Source: Plotosus lineatus
Lineage: Eukaryota > Chordata > Actinopteri > Siluriformes > Plotosidae
DNA length: 64,000 nt
Direction of reading: 5' to 3'
Assembly: GCA_024760905.1 (NCBI GenBank)
Contig: CM045735.1
Coordinates: 31,345,749-31,409,748, forward strand
Shown here piece after piece: positions 13,001 to 25,200 of the stretch (position 1 is the stretch's first letter; the number at the start of each line of letters is the position of its first letter). The translations under genes and the position numbers were made by a program. The notes under the pieces are model-generated. The model searched no databases and was not told where the DNA came from. It saw only the letters and a program-made list of their open reading frames with translations.

Positions 13001-13161
13001 AGGCAATGACAACCTGTGGCGAGTGAGGCTTGAACCCCCAACCTTAGGATCAGTGGTCCTGTGCCCTTTACCACTAGGCCACCACTAGACCCTGTTAAAC
13101 ATGATGTAACTATTTCAATTGTTAAGATGATATGTATAGAGATCTGTATACTGTGTGTATA

Positions 13162-13225
<64 letters not shown>

Positions 13226-16200
13226 ATGTGTGGGGCCGGTGGTGTAGTGATTAGGGTGCTGTGCTCAAGATCTGGAGGTTTTGTGTTTAAGTCCCAGTTA
13301 GACCCCCTCTGTGCAGTGCAAAGACCCCTGGTCAAGGTCTTCACCACAAGTGTGCCTCTGTTCACCCAGCATTATAAATGGGTACCAGTAAAAATATACT
13401 GGGAAGGTAACTTGCGATGGGCTGGTATCCCATCCAGGAGGAGTTGTACTCTTGGTCGCTTCACGCTACGGAAACCGGGGAAAAGCACTGGCCTGATGAG
13501 CCACTGGGCTTGGATGTAAAAAGCCCAAAAGACTTACTAGTCCTTCTCAAAAAATTAGCATATTGTGATAAAGTTCATTATTTTCTGTAATGTACTGATA
13601 AAAATTAAACTTTCATATATTTTAGATTCATCGCACACCAACTAAAATATTTCAGGTCTTTTATTATTGTAATACTGATTATTTTGGCATACAGCTCATG
13701 AAAACCCAAAATTCCTATCTCAAAAAATTAGCATATCATGAAAAGTTACTCTAAACGAGCTATTAACCTAATCATCTGAATCAACCAATTAAGTCTAAAC
13801 ACCTGCAAAAGATTCCTGAGGCTTTTAAAAACTCCCAGCCTGGTTCATTACTCAAAACCGCAATCATGGGTAAGACTGCCGACCTGACTGCTGTCCAGAA
13901 GGCCATCATTGACACCCTCAAGCAAGAGGGTAATACATAAAGAAATCTCTGAGCGAATAGGCTGTTCCCAGAGTGCTGTATCAAGTGGGACGTCTGTGGG
14001 AAGGAAAAAGTGTGGCAGAAAACGCTGCACAACCAGAAGAGGTGACCGAACCTTGAGGAAGATTGTGGAGAAGGGCCGATTCCAGACCTTGGGGGACCTG
14101 TGGAAGCAGTGGACTGAGCTACAGGTGCCGCATTCCCCAGGTCAAGCCACTTTTGAACCAGAAACAGCGGCAGAAGCGCCTGACCTGGGCTACAGAGTCG
14201 CAGCACTGGACTGTTGCTCAGTGGTCCAAAGTACTTTTTTCGGATGAAAGCAAATTTTGCATGTCATTCGGAAAACAAGTTGCCAGAGTCTGGAGGAAGA
14301 CTGGTGAAAAGGAAATGCCAAAATGCCTGAAGTCCAGTGTCAAGTACCCACAGTCAGTGATGGTCTGGGGTGCCATGTCAAACTGCTGGTGTTGGTCCAC
14401 TGTGTTTTATCAAGGGGCAGGGTCAATGCAGCTAGCTATCAGGAGATTTTGGAGCACTTCATGCTTTCATCTGCTGAAAATCTTTATGGAGATGAAGATT
14501 TCATTTTTCAACACGACCTGGCACCTGCTCACAGTGCCAAAACCACTGGTAAATGGTTTACTGACCATGGTATTACTGTGCTCAATTGGCCTGCCAACTC
14601 TCCTGACCTGAACCCCATAGAGAATCTGTGGGATATTGTGAAGAGAAAGTTGAGACACCAGACCCAACACTGTGGATGAGCTTAAGGCCACTATCGAAGC
14701 ATCCTGGGCCTCCGTAACACCTCAGCAGTGCCACAGGCTGATTGCCTCCATGCCACGCCGCATTGAAGCAGTCATTTCTGCAGAAGGATTCCCGACCAAG
14801 TATTGAGTGCATAACTGAACATAATTATTTGCAGGTTGACTTTTTTTGTATAAAAACCATTTTTTTTTTTTTTTTTTGGTCGGATGAAATATGCTAATTT
14901 TTTGAGATAGGGATTTTTGATTTTCATGAGCTGTATGCTAAAATTATCATTATTAAAACAATAAAAGACCTGAAATATTTCAGTTGGGGTGCAATGAATC
15001 TAAAATATATGAAAGTTTAATTTTTATCAGTACATTACAGAAAATAATGAACTTAATCACAATATGCTAATTTTTTGAGAAGGACTAGTATAATATAGAG
15101 CTCAATACTTTTTCATTGAGCAAATATAAGTAAAAATAAAAGGACAGGACGACTGTCTATTGAAGACTTTCAGATCTGTAGAGAAAAATGAAGTTTCAAT
15201 AGAAAGTCTTTGTCCTGTCCTTTTATTTTTACTTCTATAGTGGTGAGTAAAAGATGATGGAGTTCAAATCCATACCTGTTTGAGTTGTCTTCAGCTAAGT
15301 CTTGTATTAGTCTTGTATTGAGTTCATTTGATCCTAGGACGCACACAGCCACATGCTTGTTTTCTGTGGGTATGCAAATACTGAAGTGGACATAACTGTG
15401 CCAGAGATCACATTTGTTTCAGACTCTCCAAACAAATCAAATTTGCATGCTACCCAAAATAATTATGTAAGACACCCTACGCCATGATGTTAGTCTTCTC
15501 GAGGCTGATTGTCAGCCTGAACTCCCTGCAAGCAGCGGACAGCTTGTTGCCCAGGCGTTGAAGGCCATCTTCACTGTGAGATATTAGAGCAGCATCATCT
15601 GCAAACAGCAGCTCAAGAATCAGCACCTTGTAGGTCTTTGGTCTTGGAACGGCTTCTGGTAATGTTGAGTGTAACATTTTGCCTCATTCAGATGTAAACT
15701 CCATCACAGTCGGCAAAGGTGTAATGTAGGAGCATCGAGAAAAAGACCCCAAATAGGGTTGGTGCTAGGACACCGCCTTGTAACACTCCACTGCTGACTG
15801 GGAAGGGGTCAGAGTTAGCACCATTGACGCAAACCGTGCTCTGCATGTCCTGATGGAAGGACACAATGACTGCAAGGAGTTTGGGAGGGCAGCCAATCTT
15901 TTGAAGAATTTGAAAAAGCCTGCTTCTGCGCACCAAATCCAAGGCTTTAGTCAGATCCACAAAAGCAAGGAACGATGGCTGCTGCTGTTCACGGCACTTC
16001 TGCTACAACTGACGGAGAGAGATCATATCCACTGTGGATCTCCCAGCTCTGAAGTTGCATTGCGACTCGGGATAGACACACGAGGCGAGGCTCTGAAGGT
16101 TGTTGAGGGCGACTCAAGGGAAAATCTTGATTTGAATGAAATCTTGAATGCTTTGAGAGCATCGTGTGTGCGAGGGCAGGGATTCTGCTTGTGGTCCAAC

Positions 16201-19200
16201 ATCGCTTTCCTTTTGACCTCTGTTACTGGCAGCATCTCTACCCAATGTGCCTCAAACCAATCTGCATACTTCTGTTCTTTTTTTTTACCGAAGGTGAGTA
16301 TGGCGGAGTTGTAGATGACGGAACAAAGGTAACTGCACGTGGCGTCAATGTTGCCAGAGTCGCTTGGTGATGTCTGCGCAGTGAGCCTTTCCCAGTAGTT
16401 GTCGGCAAAGCACTGGGCCTTGGTGGAGTCTGACATGTCACAGCTGTTGCTGCAGGGGAGACCCTTTGTCTTGGTGTGGTGGATCTTCCTGGGCTTCAGC
16501 CTGATCTTGTTGGCAATGAGAGAGTGATTTTTGACGCAGTCAGCACTGTGGTAGGATGGCGTATGAAGGATTGTGCAAAGGTCTGTCCTCCTGGTTATAA
16601 AGTCGAGCTGATGCCAGTGGTGGGACCAGGGATGTCTCCAAGATACTTTCTGTATCACCTTACACATGAAATAGGAGTTGTTGATGCAGCGGCCATGATG
16701 GCAGCAGAATTTGAGCAGTCTCTAACCATTTTCATTCACCCTGCCATTGTGACTGAGGCAGGTAGGCCATGCTTGCCAGTCAGTGCCCACACGAGTGTTG
16801 ATGTCGCCAAGTAAGTCAATTTCCTTGGTGTTCGGGATTTCTGACAGTGCATGTCCTAGGGCCTCGTAGAACCGATCCTTCGCTTCAGGAGTGGAGGTGA
16901 GCATGGGAGCATAGGCTGATAAGATATTAATATAGCCTAGTGACGTCTTCGTGTGCAGGGTGAGTAATCTTGATGATCCTCTGGTGGGTGTTTCCATGGG
17001 GGCGAGCAGTGAGTTCCTCACAGCAAAACCTACACCATGTTGCCTGGGCTCGTCGATGGACAAGCCCTGCCAGAAGAAAGTGTAGTCTGTTTCTCTTAGA
17101 GACCCACTGTCAGGCAGCCGGGTTTCCTGGAGGCATTGATGTTCAGTCTAGCCATCTCCTTGTTTATGATGACAGTCTTGCGGGAGTCATCGATGAATTC
17201 GAGGTCAGAAGAGAGTCCAGGACACATTGTACAGACATTCCAGCTGGCGAATCAAATTGACTTCTGTTGATTTTTGTTTTGGGTTGCCTGGTGCAGGATT
17301 AAGCTCACCGTTCAGGTGATCCTGATGCTCTACACACCCAATAGAGCAAGCGAGCATGACTGCGTAGCACCTTACTGTCCGGGGAGTGCCCAGCTTGAGG
17401 CAGGCGGTAGCTACCCAATGAGGCCTGAAGACTTCTCCCACCAAAGGACAAGGCCCCTGGTGCTCCAACATTACGCCAATTGGTCGGAGCTCATCACTGG
17501 TAACTGCCTTGTCCTGTTGGTTGATGCCGGAGTCATTTTGACTCTGCTGGAGGCTACTTTCCAGGTGTGTACCAAACGCCTACGTGGGTAATATGAAGAC
17601 GCTGTGCTGTCCAGACTGCAGTGTCCCCCTTTTAGTGTCACTGGTAGGAGCCAAGGGAAAAGATGAACCAATACGACTTGGTGCCAGGCCAGATGCAGGT
17701 GCAGTAAAGCTACAACTGTCTCACGCGGCTCCACTCTGGGTCTTTATCCTCAAGCTGACCTTACTGAAACCTTTACTGAGATCGGGTCTAGCCACAAGGA
17801 AGCGGAGGTTCGGAATCAGGGTTTTCCTTCCCCTCGATGAGCTGCCTTCCCTGGCTGAAGAGCCTCAGCTACCCTGGGAAATTGGTTTTGAGGCACCAGT
17901 GACTAGCCTTCACCCTTGCTCCTGTCTCTAATACCAGTTTCGCTGTGTCGAGGCTGGACTCGGGCTTGGCTGTCAGAGGCTTTGAGAGACGCATGCCATG
18001 AGGAGCACTTTGAGATGCTATCAGAACCCAACCTTGCAACCCACTCCTCAGCTAGAACAGCCATTCAAAAAATTTGCAGTCCATCCAAAATAATTGTAAG
18101 GAATAAAGCACAATGTATGTCACCCACATGCCCATTTTATTTGGTGGCATTATGTACACTATGGCCAAACATATGCGGATGCCTGACTACCATATTCATA
18201 TGTGAGTATCTCGGCTGTGCTGACTTAATTTTTTGTTTTTTATTTTTACACTTTGCACTGGTGTCCGGTGAGATGGACTGATGCTCAAGTGTTCAGATGT
18301 GGGTGGGCCATATAAATTTTTCCACTCCAGGTTCATAACCCAGATATGGAGTAGAACCCAATAGGCATGGAATATCATGTTCATACTTGTCTTGTGTTTA
18401 TGCTACCTTTCAGACTGCGTGGAATAAAAAACCCCACACAATTTTAATAATTTTAGTCAGGCAACCTTCTGTTGAGCAGACCCCCACCCCACATAAATGT
18501 GATCACAGAACACGAAGTTGTGAAACGTTTAATTAACACAACAGGTGACAAGAAACGGCTTGTGAAGGGTAGTAAAGAAAAAAAGTGTATTTTATTTATT
18601 TTATCCAGGACTGAAGTTTTTTTCAACCATTTAAAGGAGCTGTGCAACTTTTCTAAAACCAGTCTTGCACATCGCTTAGAGCTCTACTATCAGGAGTTCT
18701 GCAGTTAGGCAGTGCTTACACCCATACATTCGATTAATATCGAATCATAAAAATATTCAAAAATGTGTTGACTGCCAAGCATGTTGGAAGTGGTTTCCTG
18801 TGTGTAAACATCACATAAGTTAATAATTTTGGTTCTGTTAAGTCTATTTTATTCTTTTTTTTATTTGTTATATTTTAGGTACGGTCTGTTGGTGAAAGAA
18901 TCGTCCTCTATGTGTTAAACCGTATTGTTTATCGTACTAAAGAAATGAGCAGTGGAGAGATGCCCTTTCTGTGCCACAGTGAAAATGATTACGCCAAAAT
19001 CTTTTGGAAGAATGGTGAAGCTGTGGGTTTCTACTCAGTTAAACAGAGAGGTATGTTTTCTCTTAAAAAGGAGGACATGATCAAATAATCAGCGGCAGTT
19101 TTATTTTAAAGCAGTGGTTCTCAAATGGTGCGATGCCGGGGGGGAGCGGGGCGCGTGTGACCCCAGGGAACATGCTGTTTTTTTGTTTTTTTTTGCCGTG

Positions 19201-22200
19201 TTAGGATAAAGTGTAATTGTACATCCACTACAGCAGGTGCCAGTGGCTTCCTCACTGTCAGAGTGTGCCCAGAGGTAAAATAAGAAATGAAGTTAATAAA
19301 CCCACCATGGAAATTTTTAACAGGGACGGAAAGAGAGGCGGACAGAGACTGTGAGAGAAACGAAAGTCTCCCGGAAGCTAAGTTGAGGAGGTATGATGAA
19401 GTGGATGTAGCACTCTGCTTCAACTGTGCTGTGGTGAGAAACGAGGAAAGTCCGCCATGCTTACTGTGTCTGAAAACATTGGCAGTGGAGAGCATGAAGC
19501 CAAATAAATTCAGGCGTCACTTAGACATCACACCCCGATCACGTGATGAGCCGCGTGAGTTTTTTCAGCATAAACGTGCCAAATATTTCCAACAACCATC
19601 CCGCTTTGTAAATGCTACTCCAGCAAACCAGCGAGCTCTGTTAGCATCAGATAAGTTGGAGTACCAAACTGCTCAGTGCAGCACAGCAGAGGAACTAATC
19701 CTACCTGCAGCAGACACAGTCTCTGTCATGCTGGATGACATCAGCGCTGTGAAAATAAGTGCATGTCCCAGTTCAGCATTGAGCAGGAGCTGAGCGTTCA
19801 TTATCATGCTTTAAACCTTGCTTCGAAAAGCTGTGCACTGCAAAATGTTCTCATTATAGCCATTAATTTTGACAATAATAATAATAATGCAAATTGTTTA
19901 ATTCATTTTTGTTTTGTAGGTTAGTGTTTTATATATTGTGCTCCTGAGTTAATGTTGCTGATCAAATTGAATTTATTATTTATTGATTTTGTTTAATTTT
20001 ATTATTCAGTATCGAATGGTTTAAATTGTTGGTCAAAAATGTTTACAGTTTAAATAAGAATACTTTATTTTAGGCAAATTGATGCACTTTAAATCTTTTT
20101 GTTTAAAGACTTAAAAATTGTTGTTAGTTATTCTTTGTTGGAAGTTGATCTATATTTTTTTTGTATTCAATAAGGATTTATGTTAATAAGGATACAGTGT
20201 TATGCAGAGGATTACTTATAACAACCTTTAGACAAATAACACATGTATGGGGGGGGGGTACTACAGAAAATAATTGAGAAGCACTGTTTTAAGGCCATAC
20301 ATTGTTAATCCAGTGTTGTGCACGTGTTACTGTACATCAGCTACTTTCTGCATAATACTGAGGTGTAGGTCATCATAGACTAGTTCCATGAACATTGAAT
20401 TTAGTGTATTGAAGTGGACCCCTTGTCAATAGATTTGAATCTGTTACTCATCCTTAGGATCTGGTCGGAAATGGGATTCACAGACCTGGAGATTTACACA
20501 ATTCTTGGTATTAAGAAGAGATCGGGTGTGTATTGGTGTGCTTTCTTGATTCGTTCGGTATGTTTATTTTGCCTCCTGCAGGGAGCATATGTGATAACTC
20601 TTTGAGGCAGAGCTATATCCTCCCCGTCATGGATTCCATATTTGTAAGGAAAGCTTACAGGGGAAAGGGTTATGGGCTGCAGATGCTGGAGGATTTTGTA
20701 GATTCTTTCAGTGAGGACGAACTTGGCCTGAAGTATCCTTTGTCGCCAGCTATGACCAATGGTAAGATTGTTTGTTTGTTTTTTGTTAGGTTTTGGAATT
20801 ATCTTCATCCTTGATGCTGACAGATTTATGGTTTTCACTACCAAGTGGGGGAAATTCTGCCTGTGGTGTAGATGACATTGAGATGTAGCATATATATCAA
20901 TGATGTATGTATGTGACCATCCATCACATTGTTAATCTGAAAGAACATAACACGTGCTTTCAATTTGGGTAGATATTTTTACAAGAAAAAAATTAACTTT
21001 AAATGTGGAAAATGAAGTTTGTACTTTAAAGCAGGGGTCCCCAATCACTGGGCTGCGGAACAGCATCCGGTTCCTGGCTCAATTGGTACCGGGCCGCAGA
21101 ACAAATAGTTAATTATTTCCGTTTTATTTATCAGAGTCTGAACAATCTTTATTTTGGAAAAATCTTTTATTTTGAAAAATGACTGGATTCTCTAGGTTAC
21201 ATGTCGGTCATTTGAACGCTTAAGTGTAACCCACAATGGGTTACAGCATGTGAACAGAGGCGTGTTAGACATGTTTCAAACATTAGCGGGGATTTTGGGT
21301 GAGACTGAACCTGAGCTTTCATTCTCCCAGGTGTTCTCCCAGGTGGTGCATGATCTGTTTTTATTTATTTATTTTAAAGAAAAGTTCAAGCTTTACTTCC
21401 CAACCAACTTTATTTCAGCTGTTGAAAAATAACATTCATGGCGTTATTATTAATAATAGGAATATTTTATATAAATAAATTATATTTACAATTTAAACAA
21501 CTTATGCACTCATTTTCTAATATATCAACTGCATTTGTCTTGCTCTCTGCAGTATGCAGGCATTACATGGACCGTTACCCTGCAGATGTAGACCTGTTCT
21601 GGGAGGTGGAGGGCATAGGTGGCCCCTACCAGAGGACAAGCGTGGCTTATAAACTCGCCTCTAGACCACTGAACGGTAAATACATTAAACACACCCCTCT
21701 GTACAACTTCATGATTGCACAGCTGAATTGGATCTTTTCAGCTGCTAAAGGAATTTTGGTGGAGAAACGATAACTGTTGGCTTAACTTTTTCATATAGTG
21801 TGGCCTGCCAATTGGAAACCAATATTTTTTTAAACAACCAATTAAAAACTAGTGTTCGTAGGGGATATTTTTAAATTTTTTTTTGTCCCTGACACTGAAT
21901 ACAGCACATCTTGTTTCTTGTCTTTTTTCAAACATCTGATTAAAAAAGAAAATGTTACTAATTAGCTGACACAATAAAATCCAAGTCTCGTACCGTATTC
22001 GACGTGATAAGCACCCAGGGCACTTTAAAAATTTGAGTGGGTGGGCGCTTATTAAAATGTTACCAGCGGGGTGGAATGGTAAGTGTTTATTACCTTCGAG
22101 GTGGAAAACATGAATAATAACGGAACAATAAGAGTTTTATTGGTATTTGTGTTATTCATGTTGAGGTATCAACCACACTATTTACATGAAAGATGAAAAT

Positions 22201-25200
22201 AAACAGAAAGTGGCATAATTAAAAAAATAAAAATAAAAAACCTTACTTTTCCTTCCCGGTCTTCTTTTCCTTTCAGCTGTTCCCTGAAACATTTTCCCAG
22301 AAGTAAAATGGAGCCAATCAACACTAATGTCAACCTTGGCACATGGCACGTTGAACCAATCAACACAAACATAAACAAAAGCACATGGCCAGGAACCTCT
22401 TTAAACTTATGAAGGTAGTGAGCAGGAGAATCGGGTGAAAAATACTCCAGCACTTTGATATGTCCATATCTGGCTCATCATTCATTCAGAGCATCCGATA
22501 GTTTTGCTGTAGCAGTTTCTAATGATTCATTAGTTGAACATTTATCAAAAAATATTTTCCTGTTTTTTAAAGCAGGGCGGAACATTCAAATGTGTTATTA
22601 CTGATGAACATTAGACATTCCCCAGTGGCGGGGGGTCTTGAAATACCATGTAAACTTACTTTTACAGGCAGTGAACGCCTCATTTTACAGTTACAGAGAC
22701 TGATTGAATAAAATTGGTAGGTTTGATCTATGATTTTGCTCCCAGTACACATGAGCCGTTATTAGACGCAAGATCAAAAACATTGGGGGAGCACTTATTG
22801 GAGCAGGGTGCTGATTACGTCGAATACGGTATGTGTGTTTTGAGAACATTAGAGTTGAAGCTAACACTGTGGTTTCTTTCTCCACCTCCATATACAGTAG
22901 ACAGGGACTATGTTGCTTGAGTTATGTGGGGTTGGACTGACTAGCGTTTTTTGAAATTCATCTGACACCAAATTGTGTCTGTGCCAAGTACTATGTAGTG
23001 CAAAATTGGCTGTGATTGACACAACCATAAGTGCCTTCTGATGTGAATACAGTTGTATGTTATTGTTATTGGTTAACGGTTACTTGTATCCTTTTGTAAG
23101 TAGATACTCGTAAAAGTGGCCATGGCGGGGATAATGGTCAAAATGGAGATATTGTGGAGGATGAGGTGGAGGAATCCGAGAACACCTGTCTCAACATTAC
23201 TGTGGGTTCATTCTACTGACCAGTGACTGTAATGCTAATGCTCTTCTTGAAATCTTGATTCTGAAATGTGACCCACTCCAGCATAACATGGATTAAGTAG
23301 GAGATATTCATGAATTTGGAAAGAGTACTTGGTATGCTTTAAAATGAGGTATGATGATTTTAGCATGAAAATTAACTGGGCTACATCCCTCGTATGTGGC
23401 TAAACAGAAAATGCTACTTTTGAGAAAATAATAATTACAGTTACACAACCAGTCTGTGAAAGTCTGAACTTGAAACTTTCCAACATCCATAAACTGAATG
23501 AATCCGACGCTCAATCGATCAATACGATCCTCCTAGCAAAAGATGAAGTCCATTTTAGGCCTGTTTAGAGGCTTCCCATTGGTTTATCATTATGATTTCT
23601 AGGCATCCTTATAAATAATGAAGGTATACACCAAGCAATCACAGATGTCCTTTGAAAATCTGTAAAGTAAGTCAATATTCCCATTGTTTGACAACAACTT
23701 GAACATGGAACCCTTTCTTAAACAAGTATTTCAGTATGGCTATGTTGTACATGGTCACATCAAAGATTATGCTTTGAGGGAGGCATTTTTGAGATTTTTT
23801 TTTTTAGGTAAGCCAGATACATACTTTGACTCTTACAAAACCTGCATTATGCTGACGTGGGTCACATGCAAGCAAAATATTTGTGTATACATAAAAAGTA
23901 ATGTGTTGTCTCAGTGAAAAATCAGTGGCTCAAATCAATTAAAATGTCATCTTGGAACATTACAATAATCACTGTTTGTAAGGGTACAGAAATCAACTAT
24001 ATTTGCTTGTTTATATATTGACTTTCTCAAATGAGCAACATGCATAATCAACTTATTTTTGCTTGTCATAGCTTCCTTCCAAAGGTATTATTCTGTCCAT
24101 TGATAGTCATGTGACCAGAATTGTCCAAGCTAAAAAAAAAAATCACTTTTTAGCATATTTTCTTCATTTTGTCATAATTATTTTTCCATTCACCACAGGA
24201 GGAAGTTGTCATGGTCAACAAACATGTTAAAGTAACTGAAGGTATGTAAATAGCCAATGACTTGCATGACCTTTATTGACACCTTTTCACAAATCAAAAC
24301 AAAAGGGCTGATAATTTGTGTGATTACATATTAACTAAGGGTATAAAGTTGAATCCTAACTATGCAACCATTCACACATGTTCACAGCAGTGGGCAATTT
24401 AAAGTAGCCAGTAAACCTAATTCGTATGTCTTTGGACTGTCAGAGGAAACCGGCGTACCCAGAAGAAACCTATGCAAGTACAGGGATATCATGCAGACTC
24501 TTAAGAGAAGGGTCAAATTGGTCACAGGGTTCAAAACCCATTAGCTTCTAGCTGTATGATAACAGTGAGGCTACACCACCCTGGGCAATCCTTGTGGTTA
24601 AACTATTTATATAGTACTCGATCACAAAGGCCAATACATCAATGGTTGTACAGATAGTCACATTATGAAAAATAAAGCTCATTGGCAAATAACAAAGGAC
24701 ATTAGCCCCAAACCACAGAAACCAACAGGGTTTGAGAATGAGGCAATGGAAAACAGGCACTTGAGTTGACTTTGGGACCTTATTTTCAGTTAATGAGTTT
24801 TTCCTTTAATTTCTACTTAATTGGATTTTATCTGTCAAAGACCTCTTCTCAAATGAAATATATGGGCATTTTATATATACATCTATCTGGTGACCCTGTA
24901 GTGCCTTTTGTTTACAATATTAATAAATGTGACCCACTGGAGGGCAATATTAAGGTGCTGGATTACCAATCCCAAGGTTGGGGCTTTAAACCCCACTTTG
25001 TCACTGATGTCCCCCAAGTGCATGCCATCTCTCTCACTGCCTGTGGTGAGCAGCTGACTTTCATCAAGAGTAAAAGAACCATCGCTGACTTTCATCAAGA
25101 GTAGCTGCACAGCTTTTTGTATGTTTCTGCCCTGCGATGGCCTGGAAAGCAGTCCAGAGTGTACTCTGCCCTTGCCTAGAGTCTCCTGAAATGGGCACCA

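Noticed and set aside
14063..14611. Overlapping frames of about 110-180 codons as separate genes
   Set aside because: All are frameshifted pieces or alternative frames of one Tc1 transposase pseudogene.
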